From: Acidobacteriota bacterium
Lineage (GTDB): Bacteria > Acidobacteriota > Vicinamibacteria > Vicinamibacterales > Vicinamibacteraceae
NCBI GenBank assembly: GCA_013695405.1
Contig: JACDAO010000490.1
Span: 1 to 6,344, forward strand
DNA: 6,344 nt
Direction of reading: 5' to 3'
The first letter of the stretch is position 1. Each line of letters opens with the position of its first letter. The notes under the pieces are model-generated. The model saw only the letters and a list, made by a program, of their open reading frames with translations, did not search any database and was not told where the DNA came from. Positions 1 to 5,890 of the stretch are shown here, in pieces. The position numbers were made by a program, and so were the translations under genes.

Positions 1-1
1 G

Positions 2-1828
2 GCGGCCCAGCGCAGCCGGCCGACGCAGGCGCCGCGCGCCCGGACCGCACAGACCGCCTACGACCAGACGCTGGTGCGCGAGCGCGCCCTGCGCGCCTCG
101 CGGCGCAAGGCGCCGCCGCTGTCGCAACTGCGAGCGGTGATCGCCGACTACGACGCGCTGGCCCGCAAATGGCCGCGCAGCGGGTACGCCGACAACGCGT
201 TGTGGAATGGCGCCAACCTCGCGTACGACGCCAACATCCGGTTCGGCGCGCGGCAGGATCGCGACGCCGCAATCCGGATGCTGCAGTGGCTGGTCCGGGA
301 ATACCCCTCCAGCTCCCTGGCCCGCGACGCGCAGACCCGCCTGCGCAAGATCTCGGCCTCGTCGTCGCGAACCACCAAGACCGACGCCGCACCCCGCAGC
401 GTGAAGACCAGCCCTCCGGCACCGTCGCCGGCAGCCACCGAGCTCGCCAAGGCCAACATCCGGACCGCAGAGGCCGAGCCGTCAGCTGGAGCGGCGGCGG
501 CCAGCCCGTCGGCCGGTGCTCGCGTGGTCGTCCGTGACGTCAAGCGGGTCGTGCTGCCCGAAGTCGTCCGCGTGACGATCGAACTCGATGGCGAGGTCGC
601 CTACCACGAGGAGGCGCTGCACAACCCGGAGCGGCTGTTCTTCGATCTGCGCGGCACGCAGTTCGCGCCAGCCATAGAGGACGGCGTGCGCGCATTCGAC
701 GACGGCGACGTGGTCAAGGAGATCCGGCTCGGCACCCATCCCGGTGGCGTGACGCGAGTCGTGGTCGACACGAATGGTGTCGCGCGCCACAGCCTGTTCA
801 CGCTCTACAACCCGTACCGCCTGGTGCTCGACCTGTATCGTCAACCGGCGCTGACGCGCGCGATGCCGCCAGCCGTGACGCCGGTCCCGTCCTCCTCGGC
901 GCGGGCCGCGGTGGCAGATGGCGGAGCGGCAGCGGCGGCCGCCACAGTGCCTGCACCGGTCATCCCGCCCGCTCCCCTCCCGGGCGGGACCCGCGGCTCA
1001 GCCTCGCCGCCCCGCGCGTCGGAGACGATGATTCCGACCACGCCGGCCGGGCCGACCGCGACGACCTTGCCGTCGACCCCGGAGTCCAACAGCTCGGGCA
1101 ACTATTCGCTGGCGCGGCAGCTCGGACTGAGCGTCTCACGCGTCGTGATCGATGCCGGGCACGGCGGCCACGATCCGGGTTCACTCGGCGACGGCATCCG
1201 TGAAGCGGAGCTGGTGCTGGACGTCGCACTGCGGCTCGAGAAACTCCTCAAGCAGGAAGGCGGCATCGACGTGGTGATGACCCGTCGTACCGACGCCTTC
1301 ATCGAGCTCGAGGAGCGAACGCGGATCGCCAACCGGCACAATGCCGACTTGTTCCTGTCGATTCACGCCAACTCGAGCCGCAAACGGACCGCGCAGGGGA
1401 TCGAGACCTTCGTGCTGAACTTCGCCAACAACAGCGACGCCGAGGAAGTGGCGGCCCGCGAGAACGCGATTGCCCGCGGCTCCATGCGGCAGCTGCCCGA
1501 CATCGTCAAGGCGATCACGCTGAACAACAAGCTGGACGAGTCGCGCGACCTGGCGGAGATGGTCCAGGCCAACCTGGTGTCGCGGCTGCGGCAGACCGAG
1601 AAGGAACTGCCGGACCGCGGCATCAAGCAGGCGCCGCTGGTGGTGCTGATTGGTGCATCGATGCCGAGCGTCCTGGCAGAGATCGGCTTCGTCAGCACAC
1701 CCGAAGAGGGCAGCCGACTCAAGACCTCGAAGTACCGCCAGGAGATTGCCGAAGCGCTGCGTGATGCGGTGCTGCGCTATCAGAAGTCGCTGAAGGGCGT
1801 CACCACCACCGCCCAGGTCCGTCCGTAG
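2..1828 (+). CDS. N-acetylmuramoyl-L-alanine amidase (TPR-like + AMIN + Amidase_3), 5' partial
   Basis: This is a periplasmic zinc amidase that cleaves the bond between N-acetylmuramic acid and L-alanine in peptidoglycan, as in daughter-cell separation. The frame is open from base 2, and the codons before the first possible start (GTG at 74) read as plausible protein (ending AYDQTL), so the true start and signal peptide lie before the window. Numbering from GTG 74: residues about 1-92 form helical, tetratricopeptide-like repeats (motifs YPSSSLARDAQTRL and WPRSGYADNAL). An Ala/Pro/Ser linker follows. An AMIN domain spans about 150-256 and would target septal wall or envelope. A second Pro/Ala/Thr linker covers about 260-345. 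Amidase_3 spans about 355-575. Zinc ligands are H363 (DAGHGG), E377 (REAEL) and H431 (SIHAN), and the catalytic Glu is E536 (LAEIGF). All are present, so it should be active. The stop TAG at 1826-1828 falls inside the repeat array. It converges on the gene at 2018-2374. AmiC-like is the closest description. Confidence 0.93.
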   Translation, partial: AAQRSRPTQAPRARTAQTAYDQTLVRERALRASRRKAPPLSQLRAVIADYDALARKWPRSGYADNALWNGANLAYDANIRFGARQDRDAAIRMLQWLVREYPSSSLARDAQTRLRKISASSSRTTKTDAAPRSVKTSPPAPSPAATELAKANIRTAEAEPSAGAAAASPSAGARVVVRDVKRVVLPEVVRVTIELDGEVAYHEEALHNPERLFFDLRGTQFAPAIEDGVRAFDDGDVVKEIRLGTHPGGVTRVVVDTNGVARHSLFTLYNPYRLVLDLYRQPALTRAMPPAVTPVPSSSARAAVADGGAAAAAATVPAPVIPPAPLPGGTRGSASPPRASETMIPTTPAGPTATTLPSTPESNSSGNYSLARQLGLSVSRVVIDAGHGGHDPGSLGDGIREAELVLDVALRLEKLLKQEGGIDVVMTRRTDAFIELEERTRIANRHNADLFLSIHANSSRKRTAQGIETFVLNFANNSDAEEVAARENAIARGSMRQLPDIVKAITLNNKLDESRDLAEMVQANLVSRLRQTEKELPDRGIKQAPLVVLIGASMPSVLAEIGFVSTPEEGSRLKTSKYRQEIAEALRDAVLRYQKSLKGVTTTAQVRP

Positions 1829-1843
1829 CCGCCGGACTGGGAC

Positions 1844-1901
1844 CGTAGACGCCGGACTTGTCCGGCGGACCCTCTTGCGTCGGACGAGTCCGACGCCTAC
1901 G
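1844..1901. repeat. Composite repeat copy 2 (full): CGTAG - hairpin 1 - hairpin 2 - CTACG
   Basis: CGTAG (1844-1848) can pair with CTACG (1897-1901). Hairpin 1 has 8-bp arms, CGCCGGAC at 1850-1857 and GTCCGGCG at 1860-1867, around TT, with an A/G mismatch just outside (1849/1868). Spacer is 1868-1876. Hairpin 2 is the perfect 20-bp inverted repeat GCGTCGGACGAGTCCGACGC at 1877-1896, with 9-bp arms around GA. Confidence 0.85.
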
Positions 1902-1909
1902 CCTGGACC

Positions 1910-1938
1910 CGTAGCCGCCGGACTTGTCCGACGCCTCG
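1910..1938. repeat. Composite repeat copy 3 (hybrid): left arm of hairpin 1 joined to right arm of hairpin 2
   Basis: CGTAG (1910-1914) is followed by CCGCCGGAC-TT, the left half of a hairpin 1, and then GTCCGACGC, the right half of a hairpin 2. Only five consecutive base pairs remain (CGGAC with GTCCG, 1919-1930), followed by a C/A mismatch. The closing arm has lost one base (CTCG at 1935-1938 instead of CTACG). The copy looks like a recombination product at the GTCCG core common to both hairpins. Confidence 0.8.
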
Positions 1939-1946
1939 CCTGGACC

Positions 1947-2006
1947 CGTAGCCGCCGGACTTGTCCGGCGGTCACCCTCGACGGTCGGACGAGTCCGACC
2001 GCTACG
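1947..2006. repeat. Composite repeat copy 4 (full): CGTAG - hairpin 1 - hairpin 2 - CTACG
   Basis: CGTAG (1947-1951) can pair with CTACG (2002-2006). Hairpin 1 is the perfect inverted repeat CCGCCGGACTTGTCCGGCGG at 1952-1971, with 9-bp arms around TT. Spacer is 1972-1981. Hairpin 2 is CGGTCGGAC-GA-GTCCGACCG at 1982-2001, also with 9-bp arms. No unpaired bases separate the closing stem from either hairpin. It ends 11 nt before the stop codon of the minus-strand gene at 2018. Confidence 0.85.
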
Positions 2007-2017
2007 CGTTGCAGCCC

Positions 2018-2374
2018 TTACCGCTGCATCAGCGTCACGTGTTCGGCCGCGTCTCGGTCCGGACCGCCGTAGCCGAGGCGGTGCTTGACGAAGACCAGCA
2101 GGCCGCCGAGCAGCGTGCCGAGGATTACCGAAGCCACCAGCATCACGCCGACCAGGCCGACCGCGCCGAGCAGCACGTCGGCAACGCCGGTCTCGGGTGT
2201 GACCGGGCCTATCTCGGTGCGCGTCTCGTCCGGGCCAATCGGGATCAGCGGCACGTCCCCCGCCGGCATCTGCGTCGAGCCGGGCCGGGCATCGCGGGGT
2301 GCGGGCCGGTTGGAGGTCGGCTGGTCTGGCGGTGTCGGCCGCGGCGGCGACGACGGTGGCGCGCTCTGCTGCAT
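2018..2374 (-). CDS. Proline-rich single- or double-pass membrane protein, 118 aa, function unknown
   Basis: I do not recognise this protein. The ATG at 2374-2372 was chosen because it lies 5 nt past the pepA stop (TGA at 2382-2380), a spacing typical of translational coupling. An upstream in-frame start would run back into pepA. Stop is TAA at 2020-2018. Residues 1-60 are polar and rich in Pro, Ser and Thr and look disordered. Residues about 66-96 form one long hydrophobic stretch rich in Gly, Val and Leu (for example VMLVASVILGTLLGG), enough for one long or two tight transmembrane helices. A short tail starting KHRLGYGG is charged. There is no cleavable signal peptide at the N-terminus. The Shine-Dalgarno is weak (GGAGAG about 14 nt upstream, inside pepA), which again suggests coupling. 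A membrane partner of the aminopeptidase is possible but unproven. Confidence 0.75.
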   Translation of the reverse strand: MQQSAPPSSPPRPTPPDQPTSNRPAPRDARPGSTQMPAGDVPLIPIGPDETRTEIGPVTPETGVADVLLGAVGLVGVMLVASVILGTLLGGLLVFVKHRLGYGGPDRDAAEHVTLMQR

Positions 2375-2379
2375 CACGC

Positions 2380-3888
2380 TCAGACCCACTCTCCCGCGCG
2401 ACGCGCCACCTCCACCAGGGTGCGCACGGCGACCCCGGTCGGGCCCTTGGGCTGCCACGGCTTCGGCTCGTCGGCCCAGGCGGTCCCGGCGATGTCAAGA
2501 TGGGCCCACGGCGTATCGCCAGTGAAAGCCTTCAGGAACAGCGCCGCGCTGATGGCGCCGCCGTACCGCGTGCCTGGCGCGTTGACCATGTCGGCGATGT
2601 CGCTCTTCAGCAGTTCCTTGTAGTCGTCGGTCATCGGCAGCGGCCACAGCATGTCGCCGCCTCTGGCGCCCGCGTCCTGGAGCACATCGCGCCAGCGGTC
2701 CGGCGCCGCGAACAAGCCGGACGCCACCCGCCCCAGCGCCACGGCGCAAGCGCCGGTCAGCGTGGCGATGTCGACCAGGTGAGTCGCGCCGAGTTGCTGC
2801 GCATACCAGAGGGCGTCGCCGAGAATCAACCGTCCTTCGGCATCGGTGTTGGTGATCTCCACGGTCAACCCGCTGGCGCCGGTGAGGATGTCGCCCGGGC
2901 GGAAGGCGGTGCCGCTCGGCATGTTCTCGACCGCCGGCACCACGCCGATCACCGTCGAGGGCGCACCCATCCGGGCCAGCGCGTGGAACGCGCCGACGAC
3001 CGCCGCACCGCCGCACATGTCGTACTTCATGCGGTCCATGTTGTCGGCCGGCTTGATCGAGATGCCGCCCGTGTCGAAGGTGACCGCCTTGCCGACCAGG
3101 CCGAGCACCGGCCCGGCGGGGTGCTCCGGAGTGTAGGTCAGGACGATCAGCCGGGGCGGTTCGGCGCTCCCCTGGGCGACCCCGAGCAGCAGGCCCATGT
3201 TGAGCGACTCCAGTTGCGGCTGCTCGAGCACCTCGACGCTGACGCGGGTGCCAGCAAACAGCGCCTGGACCCGTTCGGCCATGACCCGTGGCGTCAGGAC
3301 GTTGGGCGGCTCGTGCGCAAAGCTGCGCGCGACGTTGGTCGCCTCGCCCATCGTCGCGCCGGTGGCCACCGCGTCGGCCAGCGTATCGGCCCCACCCTCG
3401 CTGACGACCACCGCCAGTTCGGCCAGGTCGGACAACTTGCGGTCGCGCGTCTTGTAGGCGTCGACATGAAAGGCCGCCAGCGTCAGCCCCTCGGCCAGGG
3501 TCCGCACGATCGCCTCGCCCTGCAGCGCGCCGCGGGTGAGGAAGGCCACCCGGCCACAGCCTCGGGCCCGCGCCACCAGCGCGGCCGCCGTGCCGAGACG
3601 CCGTGCCAGGTCCGGCGTCAGGGCCCCCTCGGGCCCGGCACCGATGAGCAGCACGCGCCGACTCTGCATCCCGTCGGCGCGCACCCAGTGCGTCTCGTAA
3701 GGCTCGGCCTTGAGTTCGCGCCCGTCGCGCAAGCTGGCCACCGCCTCGGCCAGCGCCAGTGGCAAGTCGTCAATCGCCGCGTCGTCACCGGAAAAGATCG
3801 GGACCACCAGGACGTCAGCCTCGGCACTCGCGGCGGACCCGACAATCAGACGCACGGAGGGCGTGCTGTAGAACACAGGCGACGGCAT
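2380..3888 (-). CDS. pepA: Leucyl (cytosol) aminopeptidase, M17 family PepA
   Basis: This is a two-metal exopeptidase that releases N-terminal amino acids, classically leucine, from peptides. Family members are cytoplasmic hexamers. The 502 aa match the usual length of about 500. An M17 N-terminal domain covers about 20-150 and the catalytic domain about 185-495. The family signature NTDAEGRL is present at 347-354. Metal ligands by family alignment are K267 and D272 (GKAVTFDTGG), D290 (MKYD), and D349 and E351 (NTDAEGR). Catalytic residues are K279 (ISIKP) and R353. Everything needed for activity is in place. No signal peptide is visible. The start is the ATG at 3888-3886. It has no Shine-Dalgarno, but a TATACAAT box lies 8-15 nt upstream, so the transcript may be almost leaderless. 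The gene is divergent from the PKD protein gene and is followed 5 nt later by a small membrane protein gene. The identification is firm; the preferred substrate is not visible in the sequence. Confidence 0.96.
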   Translation of the reverse strand: MPSPVFYSTPSVRLIVGSAASAEADVLVVPIFSGDDAAIDDLPLALAEAVASLRDGRELKAEPYETHWVRADGMQSRRVLLIGAGPEGALTPDLARRLGTAAALVARARGCGRVAFLTRGALQGEAIVRTLAEGLTLAAFHVDAYKTRDRKLSDLAELAVVVSEGGADTLADAVATGATMGEATNVARSFAHEPPNVLTPRVMAERVQALFAGTRVSVEVLEQPQLESLNMGLLLGVAQGSAEPPRLIVLTYTPEHPAGPVLGLVGKAVTFDTGGISIKPADNMDRMKYDMCGGAAVVGAFHALARMGAPSTVIGVVPAVENMPSGTAFRPGDILTGASGLTVEITNTDAEGRLILGDALWYAQQLGATHLVDIATLTGACAVALGRVASGLFAAPDRWRDVLQDAGARGGDMLWPLPMTDDYKELLKSDIADMVNAPGTRYGGAISAALFLKAFTGDTPWAHLDIAGTAWADEPKPWQPKGPTGVAVRTLVEVARRAGEWV

Positions 3889-3896
3889 GACTGGAA

Positions 3897-3904
3897 ATTG
3901 TATA
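3897..3904 (-). promoter_or_regulatory. Candidate -10 element for pepA
   Basis: On the minus strand TATACAAT ends 8 nt before the pepA ATG. Used as a sigma-70 -10 box, it would place the transcription start only about 2-4 nt before the start codon, which fits the absence of a Shine-Dalgarno sequence. No convincing -35 hexamer stands at the expected distance, so this is a tentative call. Confidence 0.35.
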
Positions 3905-3919
3905 CCGCCGGTTTGGTGC

Positions 3920-3949
3920 TTGAGCCTGACATCTCGCCGGGGCTACGAT
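3920..3949 (+). promoter_or_regulatory. Candidate sigma-70-type promoter for the PKD-domain protein gene
   Basis: TTGAGC at 3920-3925 and TACGAT at 3944-3949 each match 4 of 6 consensus bases and are separated by 18 bp. Initiation would fall near 3956, leaving a leader of about 30 nt that contains the ribosome binding site of the gene at 3987. It lies in the 98-bp divergent region shared with pepA. Confidence 0.45.
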
Positions 3950-3975
3950 GATGGGACCGCGCAGTTGCTGGCGGC

Positions 3976-3981
3976 GGGAGG
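3976..3981 (+). promoter_or_regulatory. Shine-Dalgarno GGGAGG that fixes the GTG start at 3987
   Basis: GGGAGG stands 5 nt before GTG 3987. The in-frame ATGs at 3948 and 3951 lack such a site, overlap the candidate promoter and would add residues ahead of the signal peptide. The ATG at 3996 would lose the two N-terminal arginines. GTG 3987 is therefore preferred. Confidence 0.65.
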
Positions 3982-3986
3982 CAGCC

Positions 3987-4460
3987 GTGAGACGCATGTT
4001 CGGGGTGGCAGTGCTGGTACTGGCGTGTCGCGTTGTCCTCAGCGCTCAACAGGATCCCGCTCGTTCCCGCGAGCCGGATGGCACCAGGGGCAAGGACGCC
4101 GCGCGCCCTGAAATCAGCCTCAAGGCGACACCGGTGATTTCCTTCTCGCCGGCCAGGATCTCACTGCGTGCCGAGCTGAAAGGCGGCGCGCTCGACTACG
4201 AGCCCTACTACTGCTCGACCATCGAATGGGACTGGGGCGACGGCACGTCGTCCGAGAACACGATGGACTGCGCGCCCTACGAACCCGGCAAGAGCGAGAT
4301 CCGCCGCTTCTACAGCAACACGCACACCTACGCACAGGCCGGCCGCTACAACGTGCGCTTCCGGATGAAGAAGGGCGAGCGCGTGGTCGGAGTTGGCGCG
4401 GCGTCGCTGCAGGTGCGCCCTGGCATACGCGACATGAGCACCGACCCGATGGAGCCGTAA
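3987..4460 (+). CDS. Small secreted PKD-domain protein
   Basis: This 157-aa protein has a Sec signal peptide: Arg2-Arg3, hydrophobic core at about 4-14 (FGVAVLVLA), and a likely signal peptidase I site after LSA at 18-20, giving a mature protein starting QQDPA. Residues about 25-42 are a charged, probably flexible segment. Residues about 43-144 form a single PKD-like immunoglobulin fold: hallmark WDWGDGT at 81-87, then HTYAQAGRYNV at 113-123 and a closing strand near 139-144. PKD domains usually mediate protein or polysaccharide contacts outside the cell. Here the domain stands alone, without an enzyme or anchor. C76 and C95 flank the WDWGDG turn and could form a disulfide after export. The start is GTG, supported by a GGGAGG site. 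C14 is in the hydrophobic core, but its context is a poor lipobox. The gene is divergent from pepA and convergent with scoB. The fold is well supported; the ligand is unknown. Confidence 0.85.
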   Translation: MRRMFGVAVLVLACRVVLSAQQDPARSREPDGTRGKDAARPEISLKATPVISFSPARISLRAELKGGALDYEPYYCSTIEWDWGDGTSSENTMDCAPYEPGKSEIRRFYSNTHTYAQAGRYNVRFRMKKGERVVGVGAASLQVRPGIRDMSTDPMEP

Positions 4461-4465
4461 CTCAC

Positions 4466-4481
4466 CACTCGACGGCGAGTG
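4466..4481. terminator. Weak hairpin between convergent genes
   Basis: CACTCG (4466-4471) and CGAGTG (4476-4481) form a 6-bp stem with loop ACGG, 5 nt after the PKD gene stop and about 30 nt past the scoB stop. No T-tract follows on either strand, so an intrinsic terminator is only a possibility. Confidence 0.25.
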
Positions 4482-4510
4482 CACCGGCGACGGCGAGGAT
4501 GCCAGCGGCC

Positions 4511-5158
4511 TCAGAAGCGCTTCAGGGGGGCGTCGACCACGAACGCCGCGCTGGTCAGGGCGCGCACCGCCTCGAGAGTGGTGTGCTGGGCGATCTCGCG
4601 CAGCACCAGTCCGTCGCGGGTGACGTCGATCACCGCCAGGTCGGTGACAATCCGGTTGACGACGCGCAGTCCGGTGAACGGCAAGGTGCAGCGTGGCACG
4701 ATGCGTGGCTGGCCGTCGCGGGTGCTGTGCTCCATCGCAATCACCACCCGCCGCGCGCCGGCCACCAGATCCATCGCGCCGCCCATGCCCTTGACCATCT
4801 TGCCGGGCACCATCCAGTTGGCGAGGTTACCAGCCTGGTCGACCTCCAACGCGCCGAGCACGGTCAGGTCGATGTGTCCGCCGCGCACCATCGCGAACGA
4901 GTCGGCGCCACTGAAGTACGATGCGCCGGCCACCGCGGTCACTGTCTCCTTGCCGGCGTTAATCAGGTCGGGATCGACCTCGGCCTCGGTCGGAGACGGG
5001 CCGACGCCGAGCAACCCGTTCTCGCTGTGCAGGACGATGTCGATGCCTGGCGGGATGTGGTCGGCGACCAGGGTCGGCAGGCCGATGCCGAGATTCACGT
5101 AGTCGCCGTCGCGCAGTTCGGCAGCAACCCGGCGGATGATGCGTAGACGTGTGTCCAT
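4511..5158 (-). CDS. scoB: 3-oxoacid CoA-transferase subunit B (SCOT beta)
   Basis: This is the beta subunit of succinyl-CoA:3-ketoacid CoA-transferase, which moves CoA between succinyl-CoA and acetoacetate or a related 3-oxoacid, linking ketone-body or polyhydroxybutyrate breakdown to acetyl-CoA. The catalytic subunit signature LHSENGLLG is at residues 43-51. E46 is the Glu that forms the acyl-CoA thioester. The opening segment ([15 protein letters not shown]), the middle ([15 protein letters not shown]) and the substrate region (CTLPFTG) are all family-like. At 215 aa it is full length. The ATG at 5158-5156 lies 5 nt past the scoA stop, which fixes the start and implies translational coupling. 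A GAGG within the end of scoA may serve as the ribosome binding site. A butyrate-acetoacetate (AtoA) role cannot be excluded from sequence alone. Confidence 0.94.
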   Translation of the reverse strand: MDTRLRIIRRVAAELRDGDYVNLGIGLPTLVADHIPPGIDIVLHSENGLLGVGPSPTEAEVDPDLINAGKETVTAVAGASYFSGADSFAMVRGGHIDLTVLGALEVDQAGNLANWMVPGKMVKGMGGAMDLVAGARRVVIAMEHSTRDGQPRIVPRCTLPFTGLRVVNRIVTDLAVIDVTRDGLVLREIAQHTTLEAVRALTSAAFVVDAPLKRF

Positions 5159-5163
5159 CCGGC

Positions 5164-5859
5164 CTAGCCCTCGCGCACGACGCGACGCTCGATACGCTTC
5201 TGATACGGTCCGCCGAGAAAGATGTGCTGCACGTAGATGCCCGGGGTCACGACCGCGTCGGGATCGATCTCGCCGGGCGCGACCAGTGTTTCCACCTCCG
5301 CGATCGTCACGCGCGCGGCGGTCGCCATGATTGGATTGAAGTTGCGGGCGGTGCGGCGGTAGGTCAGGTTCCCGTGGCGGTCGCCGCGATCACCCTTGAC
5401 GAAGGCGAAGTCGGCCTTCAGCGGCCGTTCCAGGACGTAGTGCGTGCCGTCGAACTCGCGGCTTTCCTTGCCCTCGGCCACCAGCGTGCCGTAGCCGGTC
5501 GGCGTGTAGAAGGCGCCGATGCCCGCGCCGCCGGCACGGATGCGCTCGGCGAACGTGCCCTGCGGCACCAGGTCGACCTCCAACTCCCTGGTCAGGTACT
5601 GACGCTCGAACTCCTTGTTCTCGCCCACGTAGGTCGCGATCATCTTGCGCACCTGGCGTGCCTCGAGCAGCACCCCGATGCCGAAGCCGTCGACCCCGGC
5701 GTTGTTGCTGATCACCGTCAGGTCGCGGGTGCCGCGGCGATGCAGCGCGGCGATCAGCATCTCGGGAATTCCGCACAGTCCGAACCCGCCCATCATGATC
5801 GTGGCGCCGTCGGGGATCAGGGCCACCGCGGCGTCGGCGCTGTCGATCCGCTTGTCCAT
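5164..5859 (-). CDS. scoA: 3-oxoacid CoA-transferase subunit A (SCOT alpha)
   Basis: This is the alpha subunit partner of the adjacent scoB product; the two form the CoA-transferase. The 231 aa match the family. CoA-transferase signature 1 is clear at residues 17-32 ([16 protein letters not shown]). Segments such as [29 protein letters not shown] and [16 protein letters not shown] are characteristic of ScoA-type rather than glutaconate-type subunits. The start ATG (5859-5857) follows a GGAG site with a 4-nt gap (5867-5864). The stop TAG is at 5166-5164. An AT-rich patch containing TATGCA and TATACT lies just upstream and may be the promoter. Transcription in from the GNAT gene 120 nt upstream is also possible. 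No key residue is missing. Confidence 0.94.
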   Translation of the reverse strand: MDKRIDSADAAVALIPDGATIMMGGFGLCGIPEMLIAALHRRGTRDLTVISNNAGVDGFGIGVLLEARQVRKMIATYVGENKEFERQYLTRELEVDLVPQGTFAERIRAGGAGIGAFYTPTGYGTLVAEGKESREFDGTHYVLERPLKADFAFVKGDRGDRHGNLTYRRTARNFNPIMATAARVTIAEVETLVAPGEIDPDAVVTPGIYVQHIFLGGPYQKRIERRVVREG

Positions 5860-5868
5860 GGAGCTCCG

Positions 5869-5880
5869 AGTATATGCATA
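5869..5880 (-). promoter_or_regulatory. Candidate -10 region for scoA
   Basis: The minus strand reads TATGCATATACT here, the only AT-rich patch in the gap. Either TATGCA or TATACT could be a -10 box, giving a leader of roughly 2-8 nt. No good -35 match is visible. Such a short leader would conflict with use of the GGAG site at 5867-5864, so the call is weak. Confidence 0.3.
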
Positions 5881-5890
5881 GCGGCGTGAT

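Larger units (their letters stand above)
1824..2006. repeat. Tandem array of palindromic composite repeats between convergent genes
   Basis: The array fills the gap between the amidase stop and the end of the gene at 2018. It has four copies: a truncated one (1824-1838), a full one (1844-1901), a hybrid (1910-1938) and a full one (1947-2006). A full copy reads CGTAG, hairpin 1 with a TT centre, a 9-10 nt pyrimidine-rich spacer sharing ACCCTC, hairpin 2 with a GA centre, then CTACG. The identical linker CCTGGACC stands between the last three copies (1902-1909 and 1939-1946), with CTGGGACC at 1837-1844 next to the first. Because CGTAG and CTACG are complementary and abut the hairpins, each full copy can fold as a three-way junction. 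It may act as a bidirectional transcription stop or mRNA 3'-end structure, or be a dispersed REP-like element. No T-tract follows the hairpins. The function is inferred; the repeat structure is read directly. Confidence 0.9.

Noticed and set aside
1181..1975. A 264-codon minus-strand open frame across the amidase 3' end and the repeat array
   Set aside because: It is antisense to the catalytic Amidase_3 domain, and its N-terminus is merely translated palindromic repeat (RRTSPAATGPG-like text).
1824..2006. CRISPR array, tRNA, or hammerhead-type ribozyme at the repeat array
   Set aside because: There are no unique spacers of even length between identical repeats. No tRNA arm pattern is present. 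The three-way junction lacks the hammerhead core sequences CUGAUGA and GAAA on both strands.
1800..2498. A 232-codon minus-strand open frame covering the repeats and the small membrane protein gene
   Set aside because: Its Arg-rich composition and the repeated DKSGGYG-like peptides come from the palindromes. The competing frame has a clear transmembrane segment and coupled start.
2299..3951. A 550-codon open frame on the plus strand opposite pepA
   Set aside because: It is antisense to a fully supported M17 aminopeptidase, has a low-complexity Arg/His/Gly/Gln-rich composition typical of GC-rich shadow frames, and shows no recognisable domain.
3987..4046. Lipoprotein signal for the PKD protein (Cys14)
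   Set aside because: The residues before Cys14 (VLA) are a poor lipobox, Cys14 lies at the end of the hydrophobic core, and a better signal peptidase I site (LSA before QQ) follows.
4514..4523. Ten-bp palindrome GAAGCGCTTC at the scoB 3' end
   Set aside because: It encodes the last residues of ScoB (KRF), is short, and has no following T-tract; chance is sufficient.
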